From: CAWJEL01 sp964647255
GTDB lineage: Bacteria; Chloroflexota; Anaerolineae; CG2-30-64-16
Length of the DNA stretch: 14,395 nt
Direction of reading: 5' to 3'
Assembly (NCBI GenBank): GCA_964647255.1
Contig: CAZYGI010000090.1
Coordinates: 1-14,395 of the forward strand
Shown: piece by piece, positions 7,398 to 14,395 of the stretch
How the letters are laid out: each line of letters starts with the position of its first letter
Position numbering within the stretch: the stretch's first letter is position 1
Program-made: the position numbers and the translations under genes
The notes under the pieces: generated by a model
Told to the model about the DNA's origin: nothing
The model's input: only the letters and a program-made list of their open reading frames with translations
Database searches by the model: none

Positions 7398-7445
7398 GGC
7401 GACACCGGGGGTTCTCAAGATGGCCGGAGCAGGACTGGCGCAGAA

Positions 7446-7486
7446 CAAGAAAAGACCCCCGACCCGGTTGCACTCGGATCGGGGGT
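7446..7486 (-). terminator. Intrinsic terminator of the tRNA-Gly unit
   Basis: On the minus strand, arms 7486-7475 and 7466-7455 form a 12-bp stem (ACCCCCGATCCG with CGGGTCGGGGGT, one G-T pair) with an 8-nt loop, followed by CTTTTCTTG. It lies 10 nt after the tRNA and isolates it from the transglutaminase promoter. Confidence 0.85.
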
Positions 7487-7496
7487 GCTGTGTTGA

Positions 7497-7568
7497 AGCG
7501 GGTAAGGGGACTCGAACCCCTGACATCAACCTTGGGAAGGTTGCGTTCTACCGCTGAACTATACCCGC
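7497..7568 (-). tRNA. tRNA-Gly (anticodon CCC)
   Basis: 72-nt tRNA that folds fully: acceptor stem GCGGGTA/TACCCGC, D arm GTTC-AGCGGTA-GAAC, anticodon stem CAACC/GGTTG with loop TTCCCAA (anticodon CCC, reads GGG), 5-nt variable loop, T arm AGGGG-TTCGAGT-CCCCT, discriminator T. The 3' CCA is not encoded and must be added enzymatically. It stands alone between its own promoter and terminator. Confidence 0.97.
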
Positions 7569-7578
7569 AACGAACGCT

Positions 7579-7606
7579 ATTATAGCGATCTCCGACGCGT
7601 TGTCAA
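7579..7606 (-). promoter_or_regulatory. Perfect-consensus sigma-70-type promoter for tRNA-Gly
   Basis: Minus-strand TTGACA (7601-7606), 16-bp spacer, TATAAT (7579-7584), ending 10 nt before the mature tRNA 5' end. It starts right after the stop codon of the GH57 gene. Its exact match to consensus shows that the housekeeping sigma factor here recognises the usual hexamers. Confidence 0.85.
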
Positions 7607-7612
7607 AATGGC

Positions 7613-9976
7613 TCAGCCGCGTTCGAACCGCCGCAGCGCAACTGCACCCATCTCCAGCTCCGGGGCCTGGGCGACAATGGCGCCGCCCTGGATGAGCACG
7701 GCGAGCACGCGCAGGTTGCCTTCCAGCGCCAGGTTGAGCTGCGCCAGCGGCAGGGTTGTTTCCAGCACGCGTTCGCCGACGGCGCAGGCCACCGGGCCTA
7801 CCGACCGCCACGCACCCCCGCCCACGGCACGCGAGAGAAACGGCTCAGCCTGGCCGGGGCGCAGGGCGATCTCCCAGCCCAACGCCAACGCCGCGGGCGC
7901 CTGGTCCGGGTCGGCGTAGCGAGCGCGCGGCCGCTGGTTGGCCGGCGTCCAGTGTTCCCCGCCCAGGTAGATGGCGATCTCAAACTCCCGCACCGGCACG
8001 CGTAGCTCCAGCCGCAGGTAGAGCGCCTGTGTGTCGTAGCCCACCAGCAGCCGCTCGATCTGCCCCTCGGCGCGCTGCATGGTGCCGGTGGATGCAGAAC
8101 CGGGCTTCAGCATCGCGGCGGCGGCCCACGCCTCACCGGGATAGGGCGGGGCGTTTAGCTTCGGTGTGACATAACCGCTTGCCGGCCGGCCGGCCACCGT
8201 CGCAGGCGCCTGGTTGATCGGCAGCGCCAGCCATTCCGGCGACTCATCCCCCAACGCGCTGTAGACCGCGCCCAGTGCATGCCGGAAGAGGCGGTCGAAG
8301 ATGGCATCCTGCTGTGAGGAGTTGCGGTGCGAGTACCACCAAAACCAGTCGCTACCCTCGGCCGCGTACAACGCCTGCCACGCCAGATCCTTCGCTGCGC
8401 TCAGGATGACCTTCCCGTCCCTGTTATTCTGAGCGACGGGCGAGAGCGAAGACGCCGCGCCGGATAGGCCGTCGCCGGCGGCCAGAGAAGCTGAATCCGG
8501 CACGTCCGCTGCATCGGCGGAATCGGCGTCCTGTTCGGGGGCGGGGAGTGCGGTGCTTACGGCGATGAGGTGCTCGCGCGTGCGGCGCAGGGCATCCCAA
8601 GCCGTGTTGTGCTCCCGGTCGCCGATCCAAGTGGTGAAATCGCCGCCGATCCAGGAGCCGGAGGCCAGCTTTGCGAGCGTGCCGCCCAGCCGCCGCTCCG
8701 GCGCGGACAGATACTCCCCGACCGTCACAGGGCGCAGCTCTCCGTGGGTCGAGAGTGCGCCGTAGAACGCATCCAGGAACGCGTCGCCGTTATTTTCGTA
8801 ATGCTCCCAGCAGTTTTCGCCATCCAGAACGATGCTTACCAGGTAGGGCCGCGCCGGGTCGTTGATCCGCCGCCGGATCTCTAACAAGCGTTGGATCATG
8901 TCGTCCGCGGCCTGTCGGCTGGGGAGATGCTGATAGGTAAAGCCGATGCGATCCGACAGCTCATGGTCCCGGAAGACCATGTAGGGCCCGAGCTCACCGC
9001 CGCTCAGAACGCGGTATGGCTGGTAGAGTGCGCGCGGATCGGTGACCATCTGGCCCGCGTCGCGAGTCAGGGGCCGGCCCAGGCTGCGGAAGAGGATCAC
9101 CTCGTCGCTGGCGAGCCACTCGAAGCCGGCCGCGTGCACCAGCGGCAAGATCTCCGGCGAGACTGCGCCCTCGGAGGGCCAGAGCCCGCGAGGAGCCGCG
9201 CCGAGATACTGCGTGTGCGCCTCGACCGCCAGGCGAAGTTGCGCAGCGGCGTTCTCCGGCGCGCAGTACGCCGGCTGGGGGATCGGCAGGCCGGGGCTCG
9301 GCCGCTGCGCCACATCACTGTTGACCAGCAGCGGCAGGATCGGATGGTAGTACGGGCTGGCGCAGATTTCCAACTGGCCGGCCGCTGTCAGCTCGCGATA
9401 GCGCGGCAGCACAGTCGCCGCAATCTCGCGCTGTTTGGTGTGGATGACCGCCAGCTCGGCGACGGTGAAATCCCGCCCCCGCGCCACCAGTCCGGCGAGC
9501 ACCGGGTCGCGGCCCAGCCAGGACGGATCAATCCACGCCAGGTTGAACCACCCGATCAGATCGCGATAGTCGCCCTCGTTGAAGGCCTCCGGGTTCGCCA
9601 GCGCCTGCGGCCGGCGCTCCAACAGCTCCCGGTAGCGCGGGTAACGGCGGATGATATTGTCCCAGGAGATGCTGTAGCACAGGTTGAGGATAATCCGCTT
9701 CTCATCGTTGGTCCACGTGCGCTGCCCAGCCAGCCGCACAAGCACGTCCCCCTCTTTACCGGCGGCCCAGGCGAGCATCTGCTCGGTGAGCGAGGGCACC
9801 ATGTTGATGGTCAAATGCATCCGGGGGTGCCGCGCCAGGGCTTCGGCCATGTGGAGATAGTCTTTGGCCGCGTGCAGTCGCACCCAGGGCAGCGCGATCT
9901 CGCCCGTGCGGAGATCGCGGTAAAAAGGCTGGTGCATGTGCCAGATCAGGGCGACGTAAAGCGGATGGTCCGACAT
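7613..9976 (-). CDS. Glycoside hydrolase family 57 (COG1449-type, alpha-amylase/amylopullulanase-like)
   Basis: Retaining alpha-glucan hydrolase of family GH57 (787 aa from the ATG). The family's conserved regions are all present: HMHQPFY (H13, H15), SPYYHPILPLL (about 207-217), GLWPSEGAVS with the likely nucleophile E269, VLDGENCWEHY with the likely acid/base D385, and TVGEYL. After the catalytic part comes the helical region ending YAAEGSDWFWWYSHRNSSQQ and a C-terminal beta-rich domain. No signal peptide is seen, so it probably acts in the cytoplasm on storage glucan or maltodextrins. An Ala/Asp/Ser-rich stretch ending in VILSAAKDL (about 480-531) appears inserted and contains a dispersed palindromic repeat. 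Neither the ATG (9976) nor the upstream in-frame TTG (10000, +8 residues) has a clear ribosome binding site. It may be read through from lysS, 140 bp upstream. Confidence 0.93.
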   Translation of the reverse strand: MSDHPLYVALIWHMHQPFYRDLRTGEIALPWVRLHAAKDYLHMAEALARHPRMHLTINMVPSLTEQMLAWAAGKEGDVLVRLAGQRTWTNDEKRIILNLCYSISWDNIIRRYPRYRELLERRPQALANPEAFNEGDYRDLIGWFNLAWIDPSWLGRDPVLAGLVARGRDFTVAELAVIHTKQREIAATVLPRYRELTAAGQLEICASPYYHPILPLLVNSDVAQRPSPGLPIPQPAYCAPENAAAQLRLAVEAHTQYLGAAPRGLWPSEGAVSPEILPLVHAAGFEWLASDEVILFRSLGRPLTRDAGQMVTDPRALYQPYRVLSGGELGPYMVFRDHELSDRIGFTYQHLPSRQAADDMIQRLLEIRRRINDPARPYLVSIVLDGENCWEHYENNGDAFLDAFYGALSTHGELRPVTVGEYLSAPERRLGGTLAKLASGSWIGGDFTTWIGDREHNTAWDALRRTREHLIAVSTALPAPEQDADSADAADVPDSASLAAGDGLSGAASSLSPVAQNNRDGKVILSAAKDLAWQALYAAEGSDWFWWYSHRNSSQQDAIFDRLFRHALGAVYSALGDESPEWLALPINQAPATVAGRPASGYVTPKLNAPPYPGEAWAAAAMLKPGSASTGTMQRAEGQIERLLVGYDTQALYLRLELRVPVREFEIAIYLGGEHWTPANQRPRARYADPDQAPAALALGWEIALRPGQAEPFLSRAVGGGAWRSVGPVACAVGERVLETTLPLAQLNLALEGNLRVLAVLIQGGAIVAQAPELEMGAVALRRFERG
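8385..8435. repeat. Dispersed palindromic repeat inside the GH57 gene
   Basis: Two inverted arms, CGCTCAGGATGAC (8398-8410) and GTTATTCTGAGCG (8423-8435), match in 11 of 13 positions when inverted. The left arm extends through GATCCTTCGCTG. I recognise this GATCCTTCGCTGCGCTCAGGATGAC type as a small, usually intergenic repeat seen in many genomes, including Chloroflexota. Here it is read in frame on the minus strand as VILSAAKDL. Confidence 0.7.
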
Positions 9977-10039
9977 GTGAGTTTCAGGTTCACGGCGCAA
10001 GGCTCGAAGGGTCGGTCAGTATCTTCCCAATAGCGCATC

Positions 10040-10086
10040 GGAATCGAGGCTTTAGCCGGTGGGAGACCGTCTGAAGGCTCGATTCC
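10040..10086. repeat. Long REP-like hairpin between lysS and the GH57 gene
   Basis: 21-nt arms (10040-10060 and 10066-10086) pair at 19 of 21 positions, one of them G-T, around the 5-nt loop GGGAG. No T-run follows on either strand, so it is not a standard terminator. It resembles a mobile palindromic repeat and may block or stabilise transcript ends after lysS. Confidence 0.65.
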
Positions 10087-10116
10087 AGCTTCATTTGAAA
10101 GGAATTGCGTTTAGGC

Positions 10117-11615
<1,499 letters not shown>

Positions 11616-11619
<4 letters not shown>

Positions 11620-12089
11620 GCGATCGTCACAACCTCATATTCGCTGGTCCCGCTCGGGATCTGCACCAGCACCAGATCGCCCACACGATGGCCCATCAGC
11701 GCGCGGCCGATGGGGGAGCGATCGGAGATTCGCCCGCCCGCGGGGTCAACTTCGGTGGGGCCGACGATGGTGTACGTCTCTTCGTCGCCGAATTCCGTGT
11801 CGCGGATCGTCACCTTGCTGCCGAGGCTGACGGAACCGGTGAATCCATTGTTTTTGATCAGCACGGCGCTGGTAAGGATGTTCCTGAGGGTGAGGATACG
11901 GCCCTCAACGAAGGCCTGGGTGTTCTTGGCCTCGTCGTAACCCGCATTTTCCGATAGATCACCATCGGCTTTTGCGTCCGCGATCTGGCGGGCGACCTCT
12001 GGCCGGCGAACGTGCACCAGGTATTCATACTCTTCCTGAAGTTTCTTCAGCCCTTCAGAAGTCAGATAAACGATGTTGCTGTCTTGCAT
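11616..12089 (-). CDS. greA: Transcription elongation factor GreA
   Basis: 157-aa factor that enters the RNA polymerase secondary channel and stimulates cleavage of backtracked RNA. The N-terminal coiled coil carries the tip motif GDLSENAGYDEAKNTQ, with acidic tip residues D44 and E47. The C-terminal FKBP-like domain (GSKVTIRD, TYTIVGPTEVDP, ISDRSPIGRALMGHRVGD) is complete. The ATG has an AAGGA-type site just upstream. It is first in the greA-lysS unit, with a 4-bp overlap to lysS, and follows a structured leader with an intrinsic terminator, suggesting regulated read-through or a separate promoter. Confidence 0.98.
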
Positions 12090-12113
12090 GGATCCTTTTG
12101 CCTCAGCGCGCGA

Positions 12114-12140
12114 GGTATCTCTTCGCTAGTTGGGAGTCAA
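12114..12140 (-). promoter_or_regulatory. Weak candidate second promoter for greA
   Basis: TTGACT (12135-12140), overlapping the T-run of the leader terminator, and GATACC (12114-12119), spacer 15 bp. The -35 is good but the -10 and spacing are poor. It matters only as the alternative to read-through for greA expression. Confidence 0.2.
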
Positions 12141-12183
12141 AAAAAGCGCCGACGACTGATGACGTAGTCACTCAGGCGACGGC
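12139..12183 (-). terminator. Intrinsic terminator in front of greA
   Basis: Minus-strand hairpin with arms 12183-12167 and 12163-12148, three-base loop, about 14 pairs with two mismatches and one bulge, then GC and seven T residues (12145-12139). It lies 49 nt upstream of the greA start, inside the greA 5' region. Confidence 0.8.
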
Positions 12184-12280
12184 TGTCCGGGGCGCTGCCC
12201 CACTGTGTGCAATATTCCGCCGTGCAGGCGGTCAGGTCGGTAAAAACAACGTAGCCGTCAATGGTTAGACGGCTGGAACG
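12139..12280 (-). ncRNA. Predicted structured leader / small RNA upstream of greA-lysS
   Basis: About 142 nt from the predicted start near 12280 to the terminator T-run. Helices seen: AGCCGTC (12274-12268) with GACGGCT (12259-12253); CCGCC/GGCGG and GGGGC/GCCCC in the middle; then the terminator. A second AGCCGTC (12184-12178) forms the base of the terminator and can pair with the same GACGGCT, so terminator and anti-terminator folds exclude each other. There is no ATG in the transcript, so a leader peptide is unlikely. T-box conserved sequence is absent. E. coli greA also has a terminator in its leader that yields short RNAs (GraL), but I see no sequence relation. Confidence 0.5.
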
Positions 12281-12286
12281 TTCAGA

Positions 12287-12315
12287 ATTATAGCCCATCG
12301 CCCGCGAAGGTGCAA
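12287..12315 (-). promoter_or_regulatory. Promoter of the greA leader
   Basis: Minus-strand -10 TATAAT (12287-12292), perfect consensus, with -35 TTGCAC (12310-12315), spacer 17 bp. The -35 matches only in TTG. Confidence 0.6.
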
Positions 12316-12337
12316 ATTTGCGACGTGCGTTTGTGTT

Positions 12338-12366
12338 TTGGCTAACCCGCTTGAAAATGTTATCAT
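12338..12366 (+). promoter_or_regulatory. Promoter of the NTF2-like lipoprotein gene
   Basis: TTGGCT (12338-12343), 17-bp spacer, TATCAT (12361-12366). Transcription would start near 12373, 25 nt before the ATG at 12398. Together with the greA promoter this makes a divergent promoter region. The whole 12090-12397 gap is otherwise filled by the greA leader. Confidence 0.55.
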
Positions 12367-12397
12367 CGGGCGCGTCAGCCTTTCTTTGGAGATAACA

Positions 12398-13006
12398 ATG
12401 CCCGTCCAGCAAGCCTGTTTCGACGATCCCGATGCTGCTTCAGAAGACGCTAAGATGTTCAGAGACAAAGGCGCAATTCTTTTCAGATCTCCCTTGCACC
12501 GTTGCGTTTTTGCGCTGGCTGCCATCCTTGTGCTGGGTGCAGCCTGCGGGCAGGCCGCACCAACCTCGACGCTCGGCCCGCGGCCCGCGACGCCCCTTCG
12601 CACGCCGACCCCGCAGCCGGCAACCGACGAAGAGGCGATCCGTCAGTTGATCGTTTCAGAAGGGCAGGGGGTTGTGAGCCAGGACATCGTTGGCCTGACC
12701 AACCTGTGGGCGCCCGAGGCCGTCGTCACCGACGCCAAGCACACCCCGGATGATGCGACCGACGATGCCCGGTGGACCGGTCGCGACGCTATCCGCGACC
12801 GCTACGTGGTGTTGGTCTTCCCCGGCAACCCGCTGAGCGCCGGCGCGACGGACATGAAGATCGAGATCATCGGCGACACCGCAGTCGCCACGAGCACCAC
12901 GGTGATCGGCAACGAAGTCGCACCGGGCGGCGACCGCTGGACCTTTGTCAAGCGTGACGGCCGGTGGTGGATCACAGGATTGACGTACAATCTTGAGCCG
13001 AAGTGA
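12398..13006 (+). CDS. Small lipoprotein with NTF2/SnoaL-like domain
   Basis: Predicted lipoprotein (202 aa). An unusually long N-region precedes the hydrophobic core CVFALAAILVLGAAC; the lipobox is GAAC. A Pro/Thr-rich spacer (about 51-75) leads to an NTF2-like (SnoaL/DUF4440-type) domain: EEAIRQLIVSEGQGVVSQDI, NLWAPEAVVTDAK, WTGRDAIRDRY, GDTAVATSTTVIGN and WTFVKRDGRWWITGLTY. Such domains bind small molecules or act in many unrelated enzymes, so no activity is assigned. The start at 12398 has GGAG at 12388-12391. An in-frame ATG at 12455 would give a more typical short signal peptide but has no clear ribosome binding site. The frame is open upstream to TTG at 12338, but that lies in the promoter. 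Confidence 0.8.
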   Translation: MPVQQACFDDPDAASEDAKMFRDKGAILFRSPLHRCVFALAAILVLGAACGQAAPTSTLGPRPATPLRTPTPQPATDEEAIRQLIVSEGQGVVSQDIVGLTNLWAPEAVVTDAKHTPDDATDDARWTGRDAIRDRYVVLVFPGNPLSAGATDMKIEIIGDTAVATSTTVIGNEVAPGGDRWTFVKRDGRWWITGLTYNLEPK

Positions 13007-13010
13007 GGCT

Positions 13011-13094
13011 GAGAACGGGGAGCGGAGAACGGAGAGCGGAGAACGGAGAGCGGAGAACGGAGAGCGGAGAGCGGAGAACGGAGAGCGGAGAGCG
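13011..13094 (+). repeat. Heptamer tandem repeat, 12 units of GAGARCG
   Basis: Twelve consecutive 7-bp units, with GAGAACG (A) and GAGAGCG (B) in the order A B' A B A B A B B A B B, where B' is GGGAGCG. It begins 5 bp after the lipoprotein stop. All bases but the C are purines on this strand. There are no spacers, so it is not a CRISPR array. Confidence 0.9.
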
Positions 13095-13101
13095 CCCTTT
13101 T

Positions 13102-13129
13102 CGCTCCACGCCTCACGCTCCACGCTCCA
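13102..13129 (+). repeat. Facing pyrimidine-rich heptamers
   Basis: Four units, CGCTCCA, CGCCTCA, CGCTCCA, CGCTCCA. They are near-complements of the purine heptamers just upstream, so the two arrays could form an imperfect hairpin around the CCCTTTT loop at 13095-13101. From 13130 to the next ribosome binding site I see nothing further. Confidence 0.65.
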
Positions 13130-13216
13130 CTCGCCCCTTCGGAACCGTCACACGGCCTACGGCGTCTTCACCTCAGTTGCCCATCCTGCTGACAGGGTTC
13201 AACGAGGAGGAGTGCC

Positions 13217-14395
13217 ATGAGCCGCCCGTACGCTATGCGATCCCGCATCCTGGTGCCGCTTTTAGCCTTAACCTTAACCCTAGCCTCAATCTTAGTCCTG
13301 GCGTTCGTCTTTCCCGCGCCAGCCGCGGCGGATGGGATCATCATCCCCGAGCCGCCCCCGGATCGGCGCCTCACGTGGCGCGATGTGCCCCTGACGGTCA
13401 AGTACCATCGGGTCGAGGTAGTGATCGCCGACCAGGTCGCCACGACGAAGGTGGATCAGGTCTTTGTCAACGACGCGGCCTACGCGGTCGAGGGCACCTA
13501 CATCTTCCCGCTGCCCGATGACGCCGCGATCTCGAGTTTCGACATGTGGGTGGACGGCCAGAAGCTCGAAGGCCGGCTGCTGGGCCGTGATGAGGCGCGG
13601 GCGATCTATGAGGACATTGTCCGGCGGCAGCGCGACCCGGCCCTGTTGGAATACGTCGGCCGCGGCGCGTTCCAGGCCAGCATCTTCCCGATCCCGCCCG
13701 GCGGCGAGCGGCGCGTCGAGTTGACCTACAGCCAGGTGCTGGCGCAGGCCGATGGCCTGGTGCATTACCGGTATCCGCTCAACACCGAGCGCTTCTCCAG
13801 CCGCCCCATCGGCGATGTGTCTGTCACCGTGCGCCTGTCCGACAAAACCCCCATCCGGGCGGTCTACTCGCCGAGCCATACGATCCAGGTGACGCGCGAC
13901 GGTGACTATCGGGCGACGGCGGGCTATGAGGAGCGAAATACCCGCCCCGACCGCGACTTTGATCTCTACTACTCCCTCTCGGCCGATGCGGTCGCTGTCA
14001 ACCTGCTGAGCTACAAACCGTACGATGAGGATGGCTTCTTCCTGCTGCTCGTGGCCCCGCGCATCGAGGTGACGGATGCGGTGGTCGCCAAGGATGTCGT
14101 GCTGGTGCTGGACATTTCCGGCAGCATGGCGGGCGACAAGATGAAGCAGGCGCAGGCCGCGGCCGATTACGTGTTGGATCATCTCGGTCAGAACGACCGT
14201 TTCAACATCGTGGCGTTCAGCACTGCTCCGCGGCTGTTCAGCGATCGGCCCATCCCGGCCAGCCGACGCAGCGAAGGACACGCGTTCATCGCCGGATTGG
14301 AGGCGGCCGGCTCGACCGACATCAATCGGGCCCTGTTGGAGGCGTTGGCCGGAGCCGACCGGGAGCGCCCCACGGTGCTGATCTTCCTGACGGAT
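13217..14395 (+). CDS. Secreted VIT and von Willebrand factor A domain protein (3' end outside window)
   Basis: The first 393 residues are visible. A Sec-type signal peptide (1-38, cleavage likely after PAPAAA) precedes a VIT domain (about 55-180: AVEGTYIFPLPDDAAISSF, LLGRDEARAIYEDIV, IFPIPPGGERRVELTYSQ) and a linker region. A vWA domain starts near 293 with VVLVLDISGSMAG: MIDAS residues D299, S301 and S303, and T367 in GSTDIN. The strand VLIFLTD ends at the window edge. This VIT-vWA pairing resembles inter-alpha-trypsin-inhibitor heavy chains; bacterial members are surface or periplasmic adhesion or scaffold proteins of unclear role. The ATG has GAGGAGGAG just upstream. Leucines in the signal peptide use four TTA and one CTA codon, unlike the rest of the visible gene. 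Confidence 0.93.
   Translation, partial: MSRPYAMRSRILVPLLALTLTLASILVLAFVFPAPAAADGIIIPEPPPDRRLTWRDVPLTVKYHRVEVVIADQVATTKVDQVFVNDAAYAVEGTYIFPLPDDAAISSFDMWVDGQKLEGRLLGRDEARAIYEDIVRRQRDPALLEYVGRGAFQASIFPIPPGGERRVELTYSQVLAQADGLVHYRYPLNTERFSSRPIGDVSVTVRLSDKTPIRAVYSPSHTIQVTRDGDYRATAGYEERNTRPDRDFDLYYSLSADAVAVNLLSYKPYDEDGFFLLLVAPRIEVTDAVVAKDVVLVLDISGSMAGDKMKQAQAAADYVLDHLGQNDRFNIVAFSTAPRLFSDRPIPASRRSEGHAFIAGLEAAGSTDINRALLEALAGADRERPTVLIFLTD

Noticed and set aside
12090..12286. Lysine T-box or lysine riboswitch for lysS
   Set aside because: The conserved T-box anti-terminator sequence (GGGTGGTACCGCG type) is absent, and the leader precedes greA rather than lysS.
12338..12397. Earlier TTG start for the NTF2-like lipoprotein
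   Set aside because: The TTG is the predicted -35 box and the codons up to 12366 are promoter; the ATG at 12398 has a ribosome binding site.
12137..12412. 91-aa minus-strand frame across the greA leader
   Set aside because: It begins upstream of the predicted promoter, has no ATG after the predicted transcript start, and ends at the terminator T-run; better explained as structured RNA.
13011..13129. CRISPR array
   Set aside because: Units are 7 bp, contiguous and without spacers; no cas genes.
13003..13521. Frames encoding repeated Ser-Gly-Glu-Arg-Arg
   Set aside because: Produced by translating the heptamer array; no ribosome binding site and no domain.
13292..14281. 329-aa minus-strand open frame
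   Set aside because: Antisense to the VIT-vWA gene, which has a signal peptide, VIT and MIDAS motifs in frame.

Overview
The window is GC-rich bacterial chromosome, most like an uncultured member of the Chloroflexota (Anaerolineae-like). That placement is an inference from gene content: NuoE/NuoF-type flavoprotein subunits, a COG1449-type GH57 hydrolase, a TgpA-like transglutaminase, a VIT-vWA protein, and dispersed palindromic repeats. No 16S gene or other decisive marker is present. Nearly everything up to position 12089 is on the minus strand; only the last two genes are on the plus strand.

1-4323 (minus) is a compact five-gene unit. In transcription order it holds an ABC lipoprotein binding protein, a permease, an ATPase, a NuoE/HydC-type [2Fe-2S] subunit and a NuoF/HydB-type NADH/FMN subunit cut by the window edge. 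Overlaps of 47, 8 and 8 bp and one 6-bp gap link a NitT/TauT-type importer directly to redox subunits usually found with [FeFe] hydrogenases or formate dehydrogenases. A likely promoter with an extended -10 lies just upstream. Its -35 overlaps a sequence identical to one half of a Rex operator.

4447-7363 (minus) holds a hotdog-fold acyl-CoA thioesterase and, upstream of it, a TgpA-like membrane transglutaminase. The transglutaminase has a strong sigma-70-type promoter placed so that transcription should start at the A of the ATG, predicting a leaderless mRNA.

7446-7606 (minus) is a self-contained tRNA-Gly(CCC) unit: a perfect TTGACA/TATAAT promoter, the tRNA, and an intrinsic terminator.

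7613-12315 (minus) holds greA and lysS (4-bp overlap), a long hairpin, then a GH57 glycoside hydrolase whose reading frame appears to have absorbed a dispersed palindromic repeat. greA is preceded by a promoter and a roughly 140-nt structured leader ending in an intrinsic terminator. A 7-nt segment can pair with either of two identical partners, one inside the terminator stem. This resembles an attenuator or a stand-alone small RNA.

12338-14395 (plus) holds a small lipoprotein with an NTF2/SnoaL-like domain, a 12-copy heptamer repeat with facing complementary heptamers, and the start of a secreted VIT-vWA protein cut by the window end.

The best candidates for something undescribed are the importer/oxidoreductase unit and the greA-lysS leader.
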